From an uncultured Planctomyces sp. (lineage in GTDB: Bacteria > Planctomycetota > Planctomycetia > Planctomycetales > Planctomycetaceae): a stretch of DNA of 64,000 nt. Numbering within the stretch: position 1 is the stretch's first letter; the number at the start of each line of letters is the position of its first letter. Location of the stretch: the NCBI GenBank assembly GCA_937899075.1, contig CALDJX010000608.1, positions 1 to 64,000 on the forward strand. Reading direction: 5' to 3'. Made by a program: the position numbers and the translations under genes. Under the pieces are notes generated by a model that searched no databases, was not told the DNA's origin, and saw only the letters and a program-made list of their open reading frames with translations. Shown one piece after another: positions 34,861 through 42,992 of this stretch.

Positions 34861-37707
34861 TTATTCCTTGCGTGCCTGCCCGTCAGCCTCATCGAGGATG
34901 GTGACGCGAGAGACCGACTGTTTCTCGTTAAAGGGCGAGTATGTGATCAGGCCGTAGTGCGCTGACGAACCGACTCGCAGATCCCAGAACTCGTGCGCCA
35001 GAGTCTTCGCCTGGAGTCGTTCCAGCTTCCTAGTGGCGACGTGCTGGCGCATCCAGACATAGCCCGGGCGGTAAAGCCAGCCGTCGTGGTACAGAATGCG
35101 TTTCGAATTCCGCGAGACGGCAACTCCTGAATTCACTGGAACGGCAAGGCCGTCTCGAACAAAGAGCCTGCCGAAGTATCCGAGTTCTGTTTCGGTCGAA
35201 AGCCCCTTCAGTCTTATGCTTTTTTCTGGAACGGAAACATTGAGCGACTCCAGATCAATCAGCATCAGCGGCAATTCACGCCGATCTACGAGGACGAAGT
35301 CCCTCCCATCGGAATGGTGCACCCGGCTGAGGTCTTCGGGTTGAAAGACCGTCGTCACATCTGCGGCTGCTTGTGTTGCCGGTCGTCCTTCGGCGACGTT
35401 CTTCGCTTCGAAGAAGACGTTGACTGACGACTGACCGTTCTCGCCGATTTCCAGCAGGCCGCACCAGGTTCGGTTTGTTTCTCCAAAGCTGCCTGCCATC
35501 AGGGCTCGCCCAGGTGAAAGTGCAAGCAACCGGTGCCCTTTCGAATAACCGGGCGTCTTCCCCTTGAACGAGGTCAGGTCAGTGCCGTCAGGGCGGACTG
35601 CAACGATGCCCTGACCGTAAGCATGTAACCAGATGAACTCGCCGTCCCAGGCGACTTCCCAGAACAGATTGTGTTCGGCACTCAGATTCGTCAGCTTCAA
35701 TTCACGCAGCACGTTCGGTTCGTGCATAACAAAGAAGCGGTCTTTCGACCAGTACGCATCGACGTCGCCGCACCTCAACATGCCGATGATGTGCGGCGGC
35801 TTGTGAACGTTTTCCTCGTCCTCTACGACGAACCGGAGCGGTTCCAGCTGCATGCGTCCCAACGGCCCGGTGAACCCTCGCGGGAGCGGGGCTGTTGGTT
35901 CACGAACGGGCTGAGGTTTCGGCCGCCCCATCCGGAGATTGATGACGTTGTAGATGGGTTCGTCGGTACGTCCCATCCGCTGCACTTCGGTCAGCAAATG
36001 TTCCAGATCGGGAGTTAACCCCGTCCTCTTACTCTGGTCCTGAGCCAGGCCGTATTCTCCATAGAGCCGAGCGAGGTCTCGATCCGACTTGCTGAGGTCA
36101 GTGAGGAGATCGATCCAGTCCGAGTAACTGTCGTCCCCTGGGCCTGGCACGTGCGTATAGCCGATCAGCCCCAGCAGGCTGCTCGACGTTCGAGCATCTG
36201 CGGCAAGATGGCGAGTGAGTAACTCCCGCAGGCTGACCAGCGATTCCGAACTAAAGCCGTTGAAGCCAACATCGCTGATCACGTGATTTGTGATGACATA
36301 CTGGGCGCCGTAGAACGGTTCGCTCAGGTGTTTGGGGAGTCGTCGTCCGTCCGGCAGTTTCATCACTAATGGGTAGACGTCACGAAGAAATTTCCGCTGT
36401 GCCAGAATGGCCGGTCGCAGCGTCTGCAGTTTGAGCGAATCCAACGGGCGATCGGCGGTGATCATGTATGGCGGTTTGTACCAGACGTGCCTGCCAAGAA
36501 TTCCGATGGCATCAACACGATTGATCAGCCGGTTTCGAATCAGCGAGGCGAGATGATCCAGACCGACGCTGTAGTCGTGCACGGCAACTCTCATCGCTCG
36601 CTCGCGAGTTTCCGGAGGAATCGGTTTTGCGAATCGCGCGCGATGCCAGTTCTTATCCAGATCGGGCTGAAACCGGTGCTGGTACTCGGTGATCAGCAAC
36701 GCCCGTTGCAGCACATCGTTGGGATCGAGCACCAGAGCCGTCTCACGCAGTGAAATCGACTGCTCCCAGTTGCCGAGTTCCGCGAACCGTTGTGCATGTC
36801 GGGTCAGGATCTCCCTCTGCACCTTCGGAGGCAGTGCCGGTGATCGTGTTTTACTGACAGCCAGCAACTGGTCAGTCAAATCCTGAACAAGCCACGAGCC
36901 GACAGCAGCGACATCAAGCGACTTTTCGATCTGCTCGCGTTGGCCATCGCCGTGGGCCAGTTCAATCTTCAAGTTGACGCGTCGCTGGCTGACTTTGTCG
37001 GACGGATCGACCCGGTAGGTTGCCTTCACGACGGACGAAATCGGACGATCCAGAGCACCGCTGAGAGTATTCTCGAGCTCAAGCCGAATGGCCCGCGCTT
37101 CTTCGATCTCAACCACCGCGACTCCGGCGTGTGCCATGAGCGAACTGCTCAGCTGATCGCTGCAGCGAGTCTGCAGATAATCAAAGTGATGTTCAAAGTC
37201 CTCGGACAGAAAGGCCGGTATGGCAATGATGTGTTGAATGCCGCCCGCAAAACGCTGGCGAACTTCATCGACGGTCGTGGCACAGTGCTGAACCAACTGC
37301 TCGATGTCGTCTTTGCCGCGGTAGGCAAAGCGGCCTTCCCACAATCGAACACCGAGATCGGCGTCGCACACAACAACTCGCAGCAGTTGCTTTCCGTCAG
37401 TTCTCTCATACGACAGAACCATCAAAGCGTTGGCTTTGAGCGTCCTGCCAAGCTGTAGGCGTGAACCGACCTGGTCCGCTCTGACAAGCGTTGAGAGTTG
37501 CAGCTCACTCATTGCTGCCTGTAGTTGCTCCCGCTCGACGAGTTCGAGTGACTCGTTATTAGAAAGTTCGACCGTCAGCAGATCTGACAGCCCGCTGGCT
37601 ACGACTTCCCTGGTCGCCATCACCGCCCAGCGCTCGAGTGTCGGCGCTGCACCAGAGGCAACAGCGGGCAACAGCAGAATCAGAGATGTGAGCAGCGTTC
37701 TGCACAT
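34861..37707 (-). CDS. Exported CsgG/LpoB-like protein with C-terminal beta region, 948 aa (second gene of operon)
   Basis: Likely exported: signal peptide MCRTLLTSLILLLPAVASGA. A CsgG/LpoB-like domain follows, with LELVEREQLQAAMSELQLS and LGRTLKANALMVLSYER at the positions seen in its neighbours. A second copy of this fold may lie at about 150-290 (IIAIPAFLSEDF onwards). A helical region is in the middle. The C-terminal third looks beta-rich, with propeller-like turns (WDGEFIWLHAYGQGIVAVRPDG, shortened here to WDGEFIWLH). The start at 37707 is chosen for the signal peptide; no strong Shine-Dalgarno site is seen and 37752 remains possible. The upstream gene ends 63 bases away. Confidence 0.82.
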   Translation of the reverse strand: MCRTLLTSLILLLPAVASGAAPTLERWAVMATREVVASGLSDLLTVELSNNESLELVEREQLQAAMSELQLSTLVRADQVGSRLQLGRTLKANALMVLSYERTDGKQLLRVVVCDADLGVRLWEGRFAYRGKDDIEQLVQHCATTVDEVRQRFAGGIQHIIAIPAFLSEDFEHHFDYLQTRCSDQLSSSLMAHAGVAVVEIEEARAIRLELENTLSGALDRPISSVVKATYRVDPSDKVSQRRVNLKIELAHGDGQREQIEKSLDVAAVGSWLVQDLTDQLLAVSKTRSPALPPKVQREILTRHAQRFAELGNWEQSISLRETALVLDPNDVLQRALLITEYQHRFQPDLDKNWHRARFAKPIPPETRERAMRVAVHDYSVGLDHLASLIRNRLINRVDAIGILGRHVWYKPPYMITADRPLDSLKLQTLRPAILAQRKFLRDVYPLVMKLPDGRRLPKHLSEPFYGAQYVITNHVISDVGFNGFSSESLVSLRELLTRHLAADARTSSSLLGLIGYTHVPGPGDDSYSDWIDLLTDLSKSDRDLARLYGEYGLAQDQSKRTGLTPDLEHLLTEVQRMGRTDEPIYNVINLRMGRPKPQPVREPTAPLPRGFTGPLGRMQLEPLRFVVEDEENVHKPPHIIGMLRCGDVDAYWSKDRFFVMHEPNVLRELKLTNLSAEHNLFWEVAWDGEFIWLHAYGQGIVAVRPDGTDLTSFKGKTPGYSKGHRLLALSPGRALMAGSFGETNRTWCGLLEIGENGQSSVNVFFEAKNVAEGRPATQAAADVTTVFQPEDLSRVHHSDGRDFVLVDRRELPLMLIDLESLNVSVPEKSIRLKGLSTETELGYFGRLFVRDGLAVPVNSGVAVSRNSKRILYHDGWLYRPGYVWMRQHVATRKLERLQAKTLAHEFWDLRVGSSAHYGLITYSPFNEKQSVSRVTILDEADGQARKE

Positions 37708-37770
37708 TTCTATGGTTCTCGTTGGAAAATCGTGATCGAGGCAGATAATCATCGAGACGTCACAGAAAGC

Positions 37771-38763
37771 TTACTTCTCTGTCCGCTTCTTCCCATTCTC
37801 TGAGCTGACCAGTTTCGGCAAGAGCCGCTCGGCGATGCTGACTGCCGCATCCTGCAGAGCCGTTTTGCCGGCGATCTGTTCTGCCAGGTCGACGGCGACG
37901 GCAGTCTGGCGGTCGCCGGCCAGTACCTTGCCGGATGCTCGATCCAGAGCTTTCACTTCAAGCCGAGCTTTCACAGAAACCAGATTCCCGTGTCGCGATG
38001 CAAACTGGCTGAAACCTTCGCCAGTCATCACGACGTCGGCGTCTTTGCGGTTACCCTCTTTGCGGTCGATGACCTCGAAGCCGAGTTCCTTGCAGAAGAG
38101 AGTCAGCTCAGATTCGGCAGCCGGATCATAAGTCGTCTGACCAATGTGGCGTTCTGAAATGTCGATCCAGATGGACGGTCGTTTGCCCTTACTCAGCTTC
38201 TTCGTCAGTGCCGCCAGACGGTCTTCTTTGCTGGCCGGTTTGGCGACCAGATCTTTCGCTCGTTCGGAAATTGTTGAAGCCACATTCTTCGCCAGTTCTT
38301 CGACCAGGCCATCGAGTTCGTCGTCGACCGCTCCTTTGACCGACGCTCCAAGCACGCGACTTGTCTCCGTGCCGATGATCTTCGCGACAACGTACATCTT
38401 GTCGCCGACGACCAGAACGGAACCCGTCACCAGAATCTTTGCACCAGTCAGATAACCAATCTGAGTCGCCTGAGCCGGATTGATCAAACCGGAACGGTTG
38501 AGTTCCTGCTCGGTAAACAGCTTGTCGATCTCTTCCCGCTCGACCAGATACATCTCCGGATTCGAAACAAGATTTGCGAACAACAGGTCCGTCACCTTGC
38601 TGCCGAGTCCTTCGGCGTCACGACCTCGTGCAGCGAACGGAAAAACCGCCACCGGGTAAACCGCCTGCTCGGCCTCGCCGTTTGCTTTCTTCTGAGCGGG
38701 CAAGGTCGAGGTCATGAGCAGGGCAATCAACGTTGCCGAACACAGGATTCTAAAGTGGTTCAT
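37771..38763 (-). CDS. CsgG-family exported protein, 330 aa (first gene of operon)
   Basis: Most compact of the three related proteins. A signal peptide (1-24, ALLMTSTLPAQ) is followed by a CsgG-like domain: VAVFPFAARG, FANLVSNPEMYLVEREEIDKLF, EQELNRSGLINPAQATQIGYLTGAKILVTGSV (ILVTGSV) and YVVAKIIGTETSRVLG. The CsgG family forms or regulates outer-membrane assemblies, or in the LpoB branch activates peptidoglycan synthases. The second half has DVVMTGEGFSQFASR and a C-terminal Lys-rich tail. No lipoprotein Cys is seen at the cleavage site. The start has AAAGGAG six bases upstream, much better than the longer frame from 38922. Confidence 0.88.
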   Translation of the reverse strand: MNHFRILCSATLIALLMTSTLPAQKKANGEAEQAVYPVAVFPFAARGRDAEGLGSKVTDLLFANLVSNPEMYLVEREEIDKLFTEQELNRSGLINPAQATQIGYLTGAKILVTGSVLVVGDKMYVVAKIIGTETSRVLGASVKGAVDDELDGLVEELAKNVASTISERAKDLVAKPASKEDRLAALTKKLSKGKRPSIWIDISERHIGQTTYDPAAESELTLFCKELGFEVIDRKEGNRKDADVVMTGEGFSQFASRHGNLVSVKARLEVKALDRASGKVLAGDRQTAVAVDLAEQIAGKTALQDAAVSIAERLLPKLVSSENGKKRTEK

Positions 38764-38840
38764 AGAAAGCTCCTTTGGACACACAAGGGTGAGTGGTGAT
38801 CTATTGTTGAAATGAGAGTCTTGTTTGCTCCACTGGGTGG

Positions 38841-38872
38841 CACAGCCAGAATGGCTGTGTCGCGAAGCGACA
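38841..38872. repeat. Repeat E: two adjacent hairpins with GAA loops
   Basis: CACAGCCA-gaa-TGGCTGTG (38841-38859) overlaps by two bases with TGTCGC-gaa-GCGACA (38858-38872). Both stems are perfect (8 and 6 bp) with the same 3-base loop. Confidence 0.8.
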
Positions 38873-38975
38873 GGATGTTTCATCATGTGGGTGCAATTCA
38901 AAACGGCCGGCCTCAAATCCATCGACTGCTGACGAACCAGCCTGCCCTGGACTCCTGAATCAGGCTCGAAAAAAA

Positions 38976-39047
38976 AGCCACAGAGAACACAGAGGTCACT
39001 GAGTCAGTCACCAAGAATTATCTGAGGCCTCTGTGTTCTCTGTGGCT
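38976..39047. repeat. Repeat D, copy 1: perfect 20-bp inverted repeat
   Basis: AGCCACAGAGAACACAGAGG (38976-38995) is mirrored exactly at 39028-39047 around a 32-base spacer. The arms have a short-period CACAGAG rhythm shared with the other D copies. Confidence 0.9.
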
Positions 39048-39084
39048 AAACATCTGATGAAGTTTTCTAAACGCTTTCCCTGAT

Positions 39085-40119
39085 TCATGACTCTGGTCGA
39101 GATGTGAGAATTCGATTCAGCAGGTATCTCGGTGCTGGTCCGCGGTTCCAGTTCTCGACGATGTTGAATCCGCAAAACACGAATCGTCCTTTGGTTTCGG
39201 GATAGTCGACAGTGACCCACGGCCAGTCGCCGTCTTCGGACACTTCCATTCCGATTCGATTCAGACGCGTTCGCAGCGTGACCTTTGAGCCAGCGAAGCC
39301 GCCGGGTCCTGGAAGAAATTCCGAATCCAGTCGTTTGTCAAATTCACGAATGACGTGATGCCGGCGAAATCGGAGTTCACCCGGCTGAGCATCCTTGATG
39401 TCGCCTTTCTTTGAGACTTCGCCGGGCATCGGGATGACGCCTTCGGACGGAGCCAGCATCAGAACGGTCCCTCCGGCGTCAGCGAAGCTGAGCAGTCGTT
39501 CCGCGAGTCCGCGATTTCGAATCAGCGACGTTCCCTCGCCGACGATCAGGTACGAGTGCTCATCGCCGTTCTCCAGCACCGCGATACTTCGAATTCTCCG
39601 ATGAGGGAGTTCGATCTTTTCAAACTGCGCGGCCGTTCTTCCGTCAGGATCAAAGAGCGTGAGTTGGCGATTTTCCAACGTTTCACGCTGATCGACAAAA
39701 GGATCTTCTGGAAACAGCCAGAGCGTTTTCGTCAGTGTTGCGGTTGCGGAATTCTTTCCACTCGGGACATAAGCCACGGTGAGTTCTGTTTGAAAGACGA
39801 CGCCGTCCCGCACTTCCGGAATTCGCAGAACGATCTCGGCCTGCGCCGCGTCGTCGCGACCAATCTCAGCTTCACCGCGAGCCAGCGTTCGTTGATTGGC
39901 CGAGTAGTGCCATTGAATGCGGCCGTCGACCGCTGGCTTTTCTTTCCGCTGCACGACTCGAAAGTGCAATGTCACTTCCTGATCGCCGAACACGTTCGAC
40001 CAGCGTTCAGCCGGCACGATCACAGCGGTGGCCTTGGGGTCTTCTGCGGCGAATACTTCCGATGCATAACACGGTAAAAACGTGAGCGTGATCAGGACCG
40101 AAGCAATCGTCGACTTCAT
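39085..40119 (-). CDS. Exported protein of unknown function, 344 aa (sigma-factor operon)
   Basis: I do not recognise a named family. A signal peptide (about 1-24, ending FAAED) precedes a beta-rich first half (VTLHFRVVQRKEKP, TELTVAYVPSG). The second half resembles the glutamine-amidotransferase-like fold used by some glycosidase-associated domains: LIVGEGTSLIRNRG, LSFADAGGTVLMLAPS and RFVFCGFNIVENWN. The gene starts two bases after the anti-sigma gene, so it is the third member of the sigma/anti-sigma operon and probably part of the regulated envelope response. It may bind a carbohydrate or other ligand, but that is speculation. Confidence 0.75.
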   Translation of the reverse strand: MKSTIASVLITLTFLPCYASEVFAAEDPKATAVIVPAERWSNVFGDQEVTLHFRVVQRKEKPAVDGRIQWHYSANQRTLARGEAEIGRDDAAQAEIVLRIPEVRDGVVFQTELTVAYVPSGKNSATATLTKTLWLFPEDPFVDQRETLENRQLTLFDPDGRTAAQFEKIELPHRRIRSIAVLENGDEHSYLIVGEGTSLIRNRGLAERLLSFADAGGTVLMLAPSEGVIPMPGEVSKKGDIKDAQPGELRFRRHHVIREFDKRLDSEFLPGPGGFAGSKVTLRTRLNRIGMEVSEDGDWPWVTVDYPETKGRFVFCGFNIVENWNRGPAPRYLLNRILTSRPES

Positions 40120-40121
40120 GA

Positions 40122-40988
40122 TCAGCCTACCTTCTTATTGAGAACGGAGACTGTCCGGAGAATTCGATATTCAACACCGTCCGCGCCGGTCAGTAGTTCC
40201 TCGGAAGGTTGCCGATCTTTCTGCACGTTCGAAAACGCTGCGTGGAAAGGCATGTTCGTCGTGGGCGAAGCGGTCGTACTGCCTGGAGAAAACTCCAACT
40301 CGGAATCGATGGCGACCATCCCGTCTGGCAACACGTAAGCCCACAGGGTCATTGTTGTTCGGTCATCGTGCTTCGCGGCGAGCTTTACCACTTCTTCGTT
40401 CTGCGAAATAACGTCGGCCGACCACGCTCGCCGCCAGCCGCTTTCTGGAGACGTTCGGTCTTCAACCACCACTCGCACGGCAATTTCCACCACGTCGTTG
40501 TGAGCAAGCGACGTTTCAGTCGCTTGGGGATTACCGCTCAGCCCGAATTCGAATCGAGAGTCGGTTTCCGCGAGCCAGGTCAACTGATCGCCGAACACAT
40601 CCTTCATTCCTGAAAGAACGATCATCCGGTCGTCCAACTGGTCATCGTCCAGTTGTGCATAGTCGGGAAACTTCGGTTGCGTTGCTTCCGCGATCTGAAG
40701 TCTGCGGCCTCCAACGTCAATCGACTGTGCTGACCAGATAAACGCGACCAGTGCCAGGAGTGTTGCGCCAATCAAACGCCCCACCAGCGACACTCGACGA
40801 AGACTGATCGGTCGACACGGATACGCCGATGTCGCCGTGGGAAGCGACACGGTGGAAGTCGGCTCATCATGCATCGCTGATAGAATGCGGTCATGCAGTT
40901 TGTCGAGGTGCTCGGGACTGGCAGCCCGCTCGGCAGCCCACTGCTGCAGCATGTCGTCCAGTGGTTCGTGGGAGATTTTGTCGCTCAT
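40122..40988 (-). CDS. Probable membrane anti-sigma factor, 288 aa
   Basis: Start overlaps the sigma-factor stop by four bases (ATGA), the usual arrangement for an ECF sigma factor and its inhibitor. Residues 1-65 are cytoplasmic and helical (DDMLQQWAAERAASPEHLDKLHDRIL), a single membrane helix lies at about 68-86 (LIGATLLALVAFIWSAQ), and the rest is outside. No zinc-finger motif is present, so the sigma-binding part is not of the HXXXCXXC type. The outer part shows no known domain. The assignment rests on gene order and topology; the sequence itself is not diagnostic. Confidence 0.7.
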   Translation of the reverse strand: MSDKISHEPLDDMLQQWAAERAASPEHLDKLHDRILSAMHDEPTSTVSLPTATSAYPCRPISLRRVSLVGRLIGATLLALVAFIWSAQSIDVGGRRLQIAEATQPKFPDYAQLDDDQLDDRMIVLSGMKDVFGDQLTWLAETDSRFEFGLSGNPQATETSLAHNDVVEIAVRVVVEDRTSPESGWRRAWSADVISQNEEVVKLAAKHDDRTTMTLWAYVLPDGMVAIDSELEFSPGSTTASPTTNMPFHAAFSNVQKDRQPSEELLTGADGVEYRILRTVSVLNKKVG

Positions 40989-41572
40989 GACAGGTGCTCC
41001 TTCAGGAGACGTTTCAGCTTCCGGCGACCTTCGTGAATTCGCCAGTGGATAGTGTCGGGTGAACAGCCTTCGATTTCGGCAGCTTCGGCCGGACTGAATC
41101 CCTGCAGACAGACCAGCACCACGGCGCCACGAAGAGTCGGCGACAGGCTGGCAACCGCTGTTTCAACTTCGGTCGAAAGTTCCGCTTGCAGCACGGCTCG
41201 ATCGGGCGAAGCATCCGCCGACGTGACCGGGTCCTGTAGCTCCGACCGAAAGTCAACCGGCGATCGAGATCGACGCTTGAGGTATGAGTAAGTCGTGTTC
41301 ATCGTGACTCGGTAGAGCCATGTCGAAAACTCGGCTCGGCAGTCAAATGTTTCCACGCCGCGAATGGCTCGAAGAAAGACTTCCTGCGTGACGTCGTCGG
41401 CCTCGGAGTCGTTATGCACCATTTGGAAAACGGTGGCCCGAACCCGCTTGAGGTGCCGCCGCATCAGCTCGTCAATCGCCTCCTGCCGACCGTTGTCGCG
41501 GAAGAGTTCGATGAGTTGTTTGTCGGGCGTGTTGACCACTTCGGCGACAGTCTGTTCACGAGAGTCGAGCAT
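40985..41572 (-). CDS. ECF-type RNA polymerase sigma factor, 195 aa
   Basis: Sigma-70 group 4 factor that directs RNA polymerase to a specific promoter set. Region 2 spans about 24-95, with FQMVHNDSEADDVTQEVFLRA and FSTWLYRVTMNTTYSYLKRR. Region 4 spans about 130-190, with AVVLVCLQGFSPAEAAEIEG followed by the helix-turn-helix SPDTIHWRIHEGRRKLKRLL. The linker between them is short, as in ECF factors. It heads an operon with the probable anti-sigma factor and an exported protein. The Shine-Dalgarno site is weak. Which stimulus activates it is not visible. Confidence 0.95.
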   Translation of the reverse strand: MLDSREQTVAEVVNTPDKQLIELFRDNGRQEAIDELMRRHLKRVRATVFQMVHNDSEADDVTQEVFLRAIRGVETFDCRAEFSTWLYRVTMNTTYSYLKRRSRSPVDFRSELQDPVTSADASPDRAVLQAELSTEVETAVASLSPTLRGAVVLVCLQGFSPAEAAEIEGCSPDTIHWRIHEGRRKLKRLLKEHLS

Positions 41573-41921
41573 TCGGCCAGGTTAGACCTGCCGGGCAACC
41601 AAATCCTGGCGGCAAACCAGCAGGAGTTGCGAGTTTCATGAGTCAGGATACTCATCTTGTTTCCGTAAAGGCACTTGCGTCGTTGCCTGTGTCGCGCATC
41701 AAGCGACTTATCTGAGCGTTTTTCTGAATGTACGTTGGACGAGCCGTCTATCAGACTGGCTGGCGAAACGAGCCTTCGCCTGCAATTCTGTAGGTCAGGC
41801 TCAGCCTGACGGAGTCCGAAATCAGGATTCGGTCGTCTGTCGCGAACTTCGTCAGGCAGAGCCTGACCTACTCACAATCACTCATCGCAAGCAACATCCG
41901 TCAATTTTTTCGAGGCAACCG
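41573..41921. other. Divergent intergenic region upstream of the sigma-factor operon
   Basis: 349 bases between the sigma-factor gene and the flippase gene. It contains the repeat C inverted pair (41790-41871). The sigma factor's own promoter should be here; I could not assign it by eye. No gene is seen. Confidence 0.45.
41790..41871. repeat. Dispersed repeat C, inverted pair
   Basis: Two 26-bp arms (41790-41815 and 41846-41871) are inverted copies with two mismatches around a 30-base spacer. Each arm matches the unit at 18226-18251 with one or two differences. Confidence 0.9.
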
Positions 41922-42992
41922 GTGGCAACAGATTCAGCGTCCAGAATGAAGACGGTGGGTGTCGGTCTGCTTCGCTGGGGATTGTTTGGTCTCGTTCTGT
42001 GGTATGTCGCGACTCAGGCCCGCACGCTCTGGGATGCCAACCGCGACATCGACGTTCAAATTGACTGGAAATATCTTGTCGCCGCCGCAGTCGTGTCGCA
42101 GCTCAGCTGGCTGCCTTCCACCTGGTTCTGGCAGAGATTGATTGAACTGCTCGGCGATCGAAACCTCGAACGCTACCCGCTGATCCGAGCTTACTTTTGC
42201 GGCTCACTCGGCAAGTACGTCCCCGGCAAAGCAGCCGTGATTTTGATCCGGTCGGCACTGGCCAGGAATCACGGCGTGTCCTTCGTGCGGGCCAGCATTG
42301 CATCGATCGTTGAAGCCGGAGCGGTCATGCTGGTCGGCTGCGTCGTGACGATCGTTTTTGCCGTGACCATCATTCCGCCCGACGCCGTACCCGCCTGGTT
42401 CATCAAGGCCGTGCCACGCGAATCCACATCGTGGAGCAGCCTCTTCATCGCCGTTGTCATCCTTGTGCTGGCGATGCCGGTCGTCGCCGTGCCAGCCAAC
42501 GGAATTTTTCAGAAGATCACTCGCATCGTCCAGAAACGTTCGCTCCAGAAACAGGCTAAAGAAGGCACGCCTTCAGAAGAAGAAGCCAATGAAGAGCCGA
42601 TAGATCAGTCAGTTGGCAAACTGACCTGGCAGTTCCTGGTCGCGGCGTCGCTGATGTTCGCCCTGTCGTGGGCCGGCCACGGACTAAGCCTGCTGCTTGT
42701 GCTGAGGTCGATGAATCCCGAAATCGTCAGCCTCGACGCGTGGGTCATCTCAACCGCCGCCGCTGCCGCAGGAACATCCATCGGATTCTTCGCCATCTTC
42801 GCACCTGGAGGGCTGGCCGTTCGAGAAGGTCTGATCATCACCATGCTGGCCCCATCAATGGGAGGCCCGATCGCCGTCGCCGCAGCCGGCCTGTACCGCC
42901 TGGCCTCGTTATTCGCCGAAGCCACCGTCGCGCTGATTCTTTATCTGGTTGGGCCAAAGGACAAAGAGTCAAGTAAAGACTCACTCAGTTAA
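41922..42992 (+). CDS. Lysylphosphatidylglycerol synthase TM-region/flippase-like membrane protein, 356 aa
   Basis: Inner-membrane protein of the UPF0104/AglD-like family; its relatives move or help modify lipids. About eight membrane helices are visible, starting at residue 16. Family-like motifs are AYFCGSLGKYVPGKAAVILIRSALARN (GSLGKYVPGK) and, in the second half, FFAIFAPGGLAVREGLI. Between helices 5 and 6 there is a charged loop (KEGTPSEEEANEEP). No aminoacyltransferase domain is attached, so it is the transport-like half only. The start is GTG with GAGG six bases upstream. Its stop overlaps the convergent SGNH gene by eight bases. Confidence 0.85.
   Translation: MATDSASRMKTVGVGLLRWGLFGLVLWYVATQARTLWDANRDIDVQIDWKYLVAAAVVSQLSWLPSTWFWQRLIELLGDRNLERYPLIRAYFCGSLGKYVPGKAAVILIRSALARNHGVSFVRASIASIVEAGAVMLVGCVVTIVFAVTIIPPDAVPAWFIKAVPRESTSWSSLFIAVVILVLAMPVVAVPANGIFQKITRIVQKRSLQKQAKEGTPSEEEANEEPIDQSVGKLTWQFLVAASLMFALSWAGHGLSLLLVLRSMNPEIVSLDAWVISTAAAAAGTSIGFFAIFAPGGLAVREGLIITMLAPSMGGPIAVAAAGLYRLASLFAEATVALILYLVGPKDKESSKDSLS

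Larger units (their letters stand above)
38764..39084. other. Intergenic region upstream of the CsgG-like operon, repeat-filled
   Basis: 321 bases containing the E-type double hairpin (38841-38872) and the D-type inverted repeat (38976-39047). It should hold the promoter of the CsgG-like operon and is downstream of the 39085 gene. No gene is seen. Confidence 0.5.
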
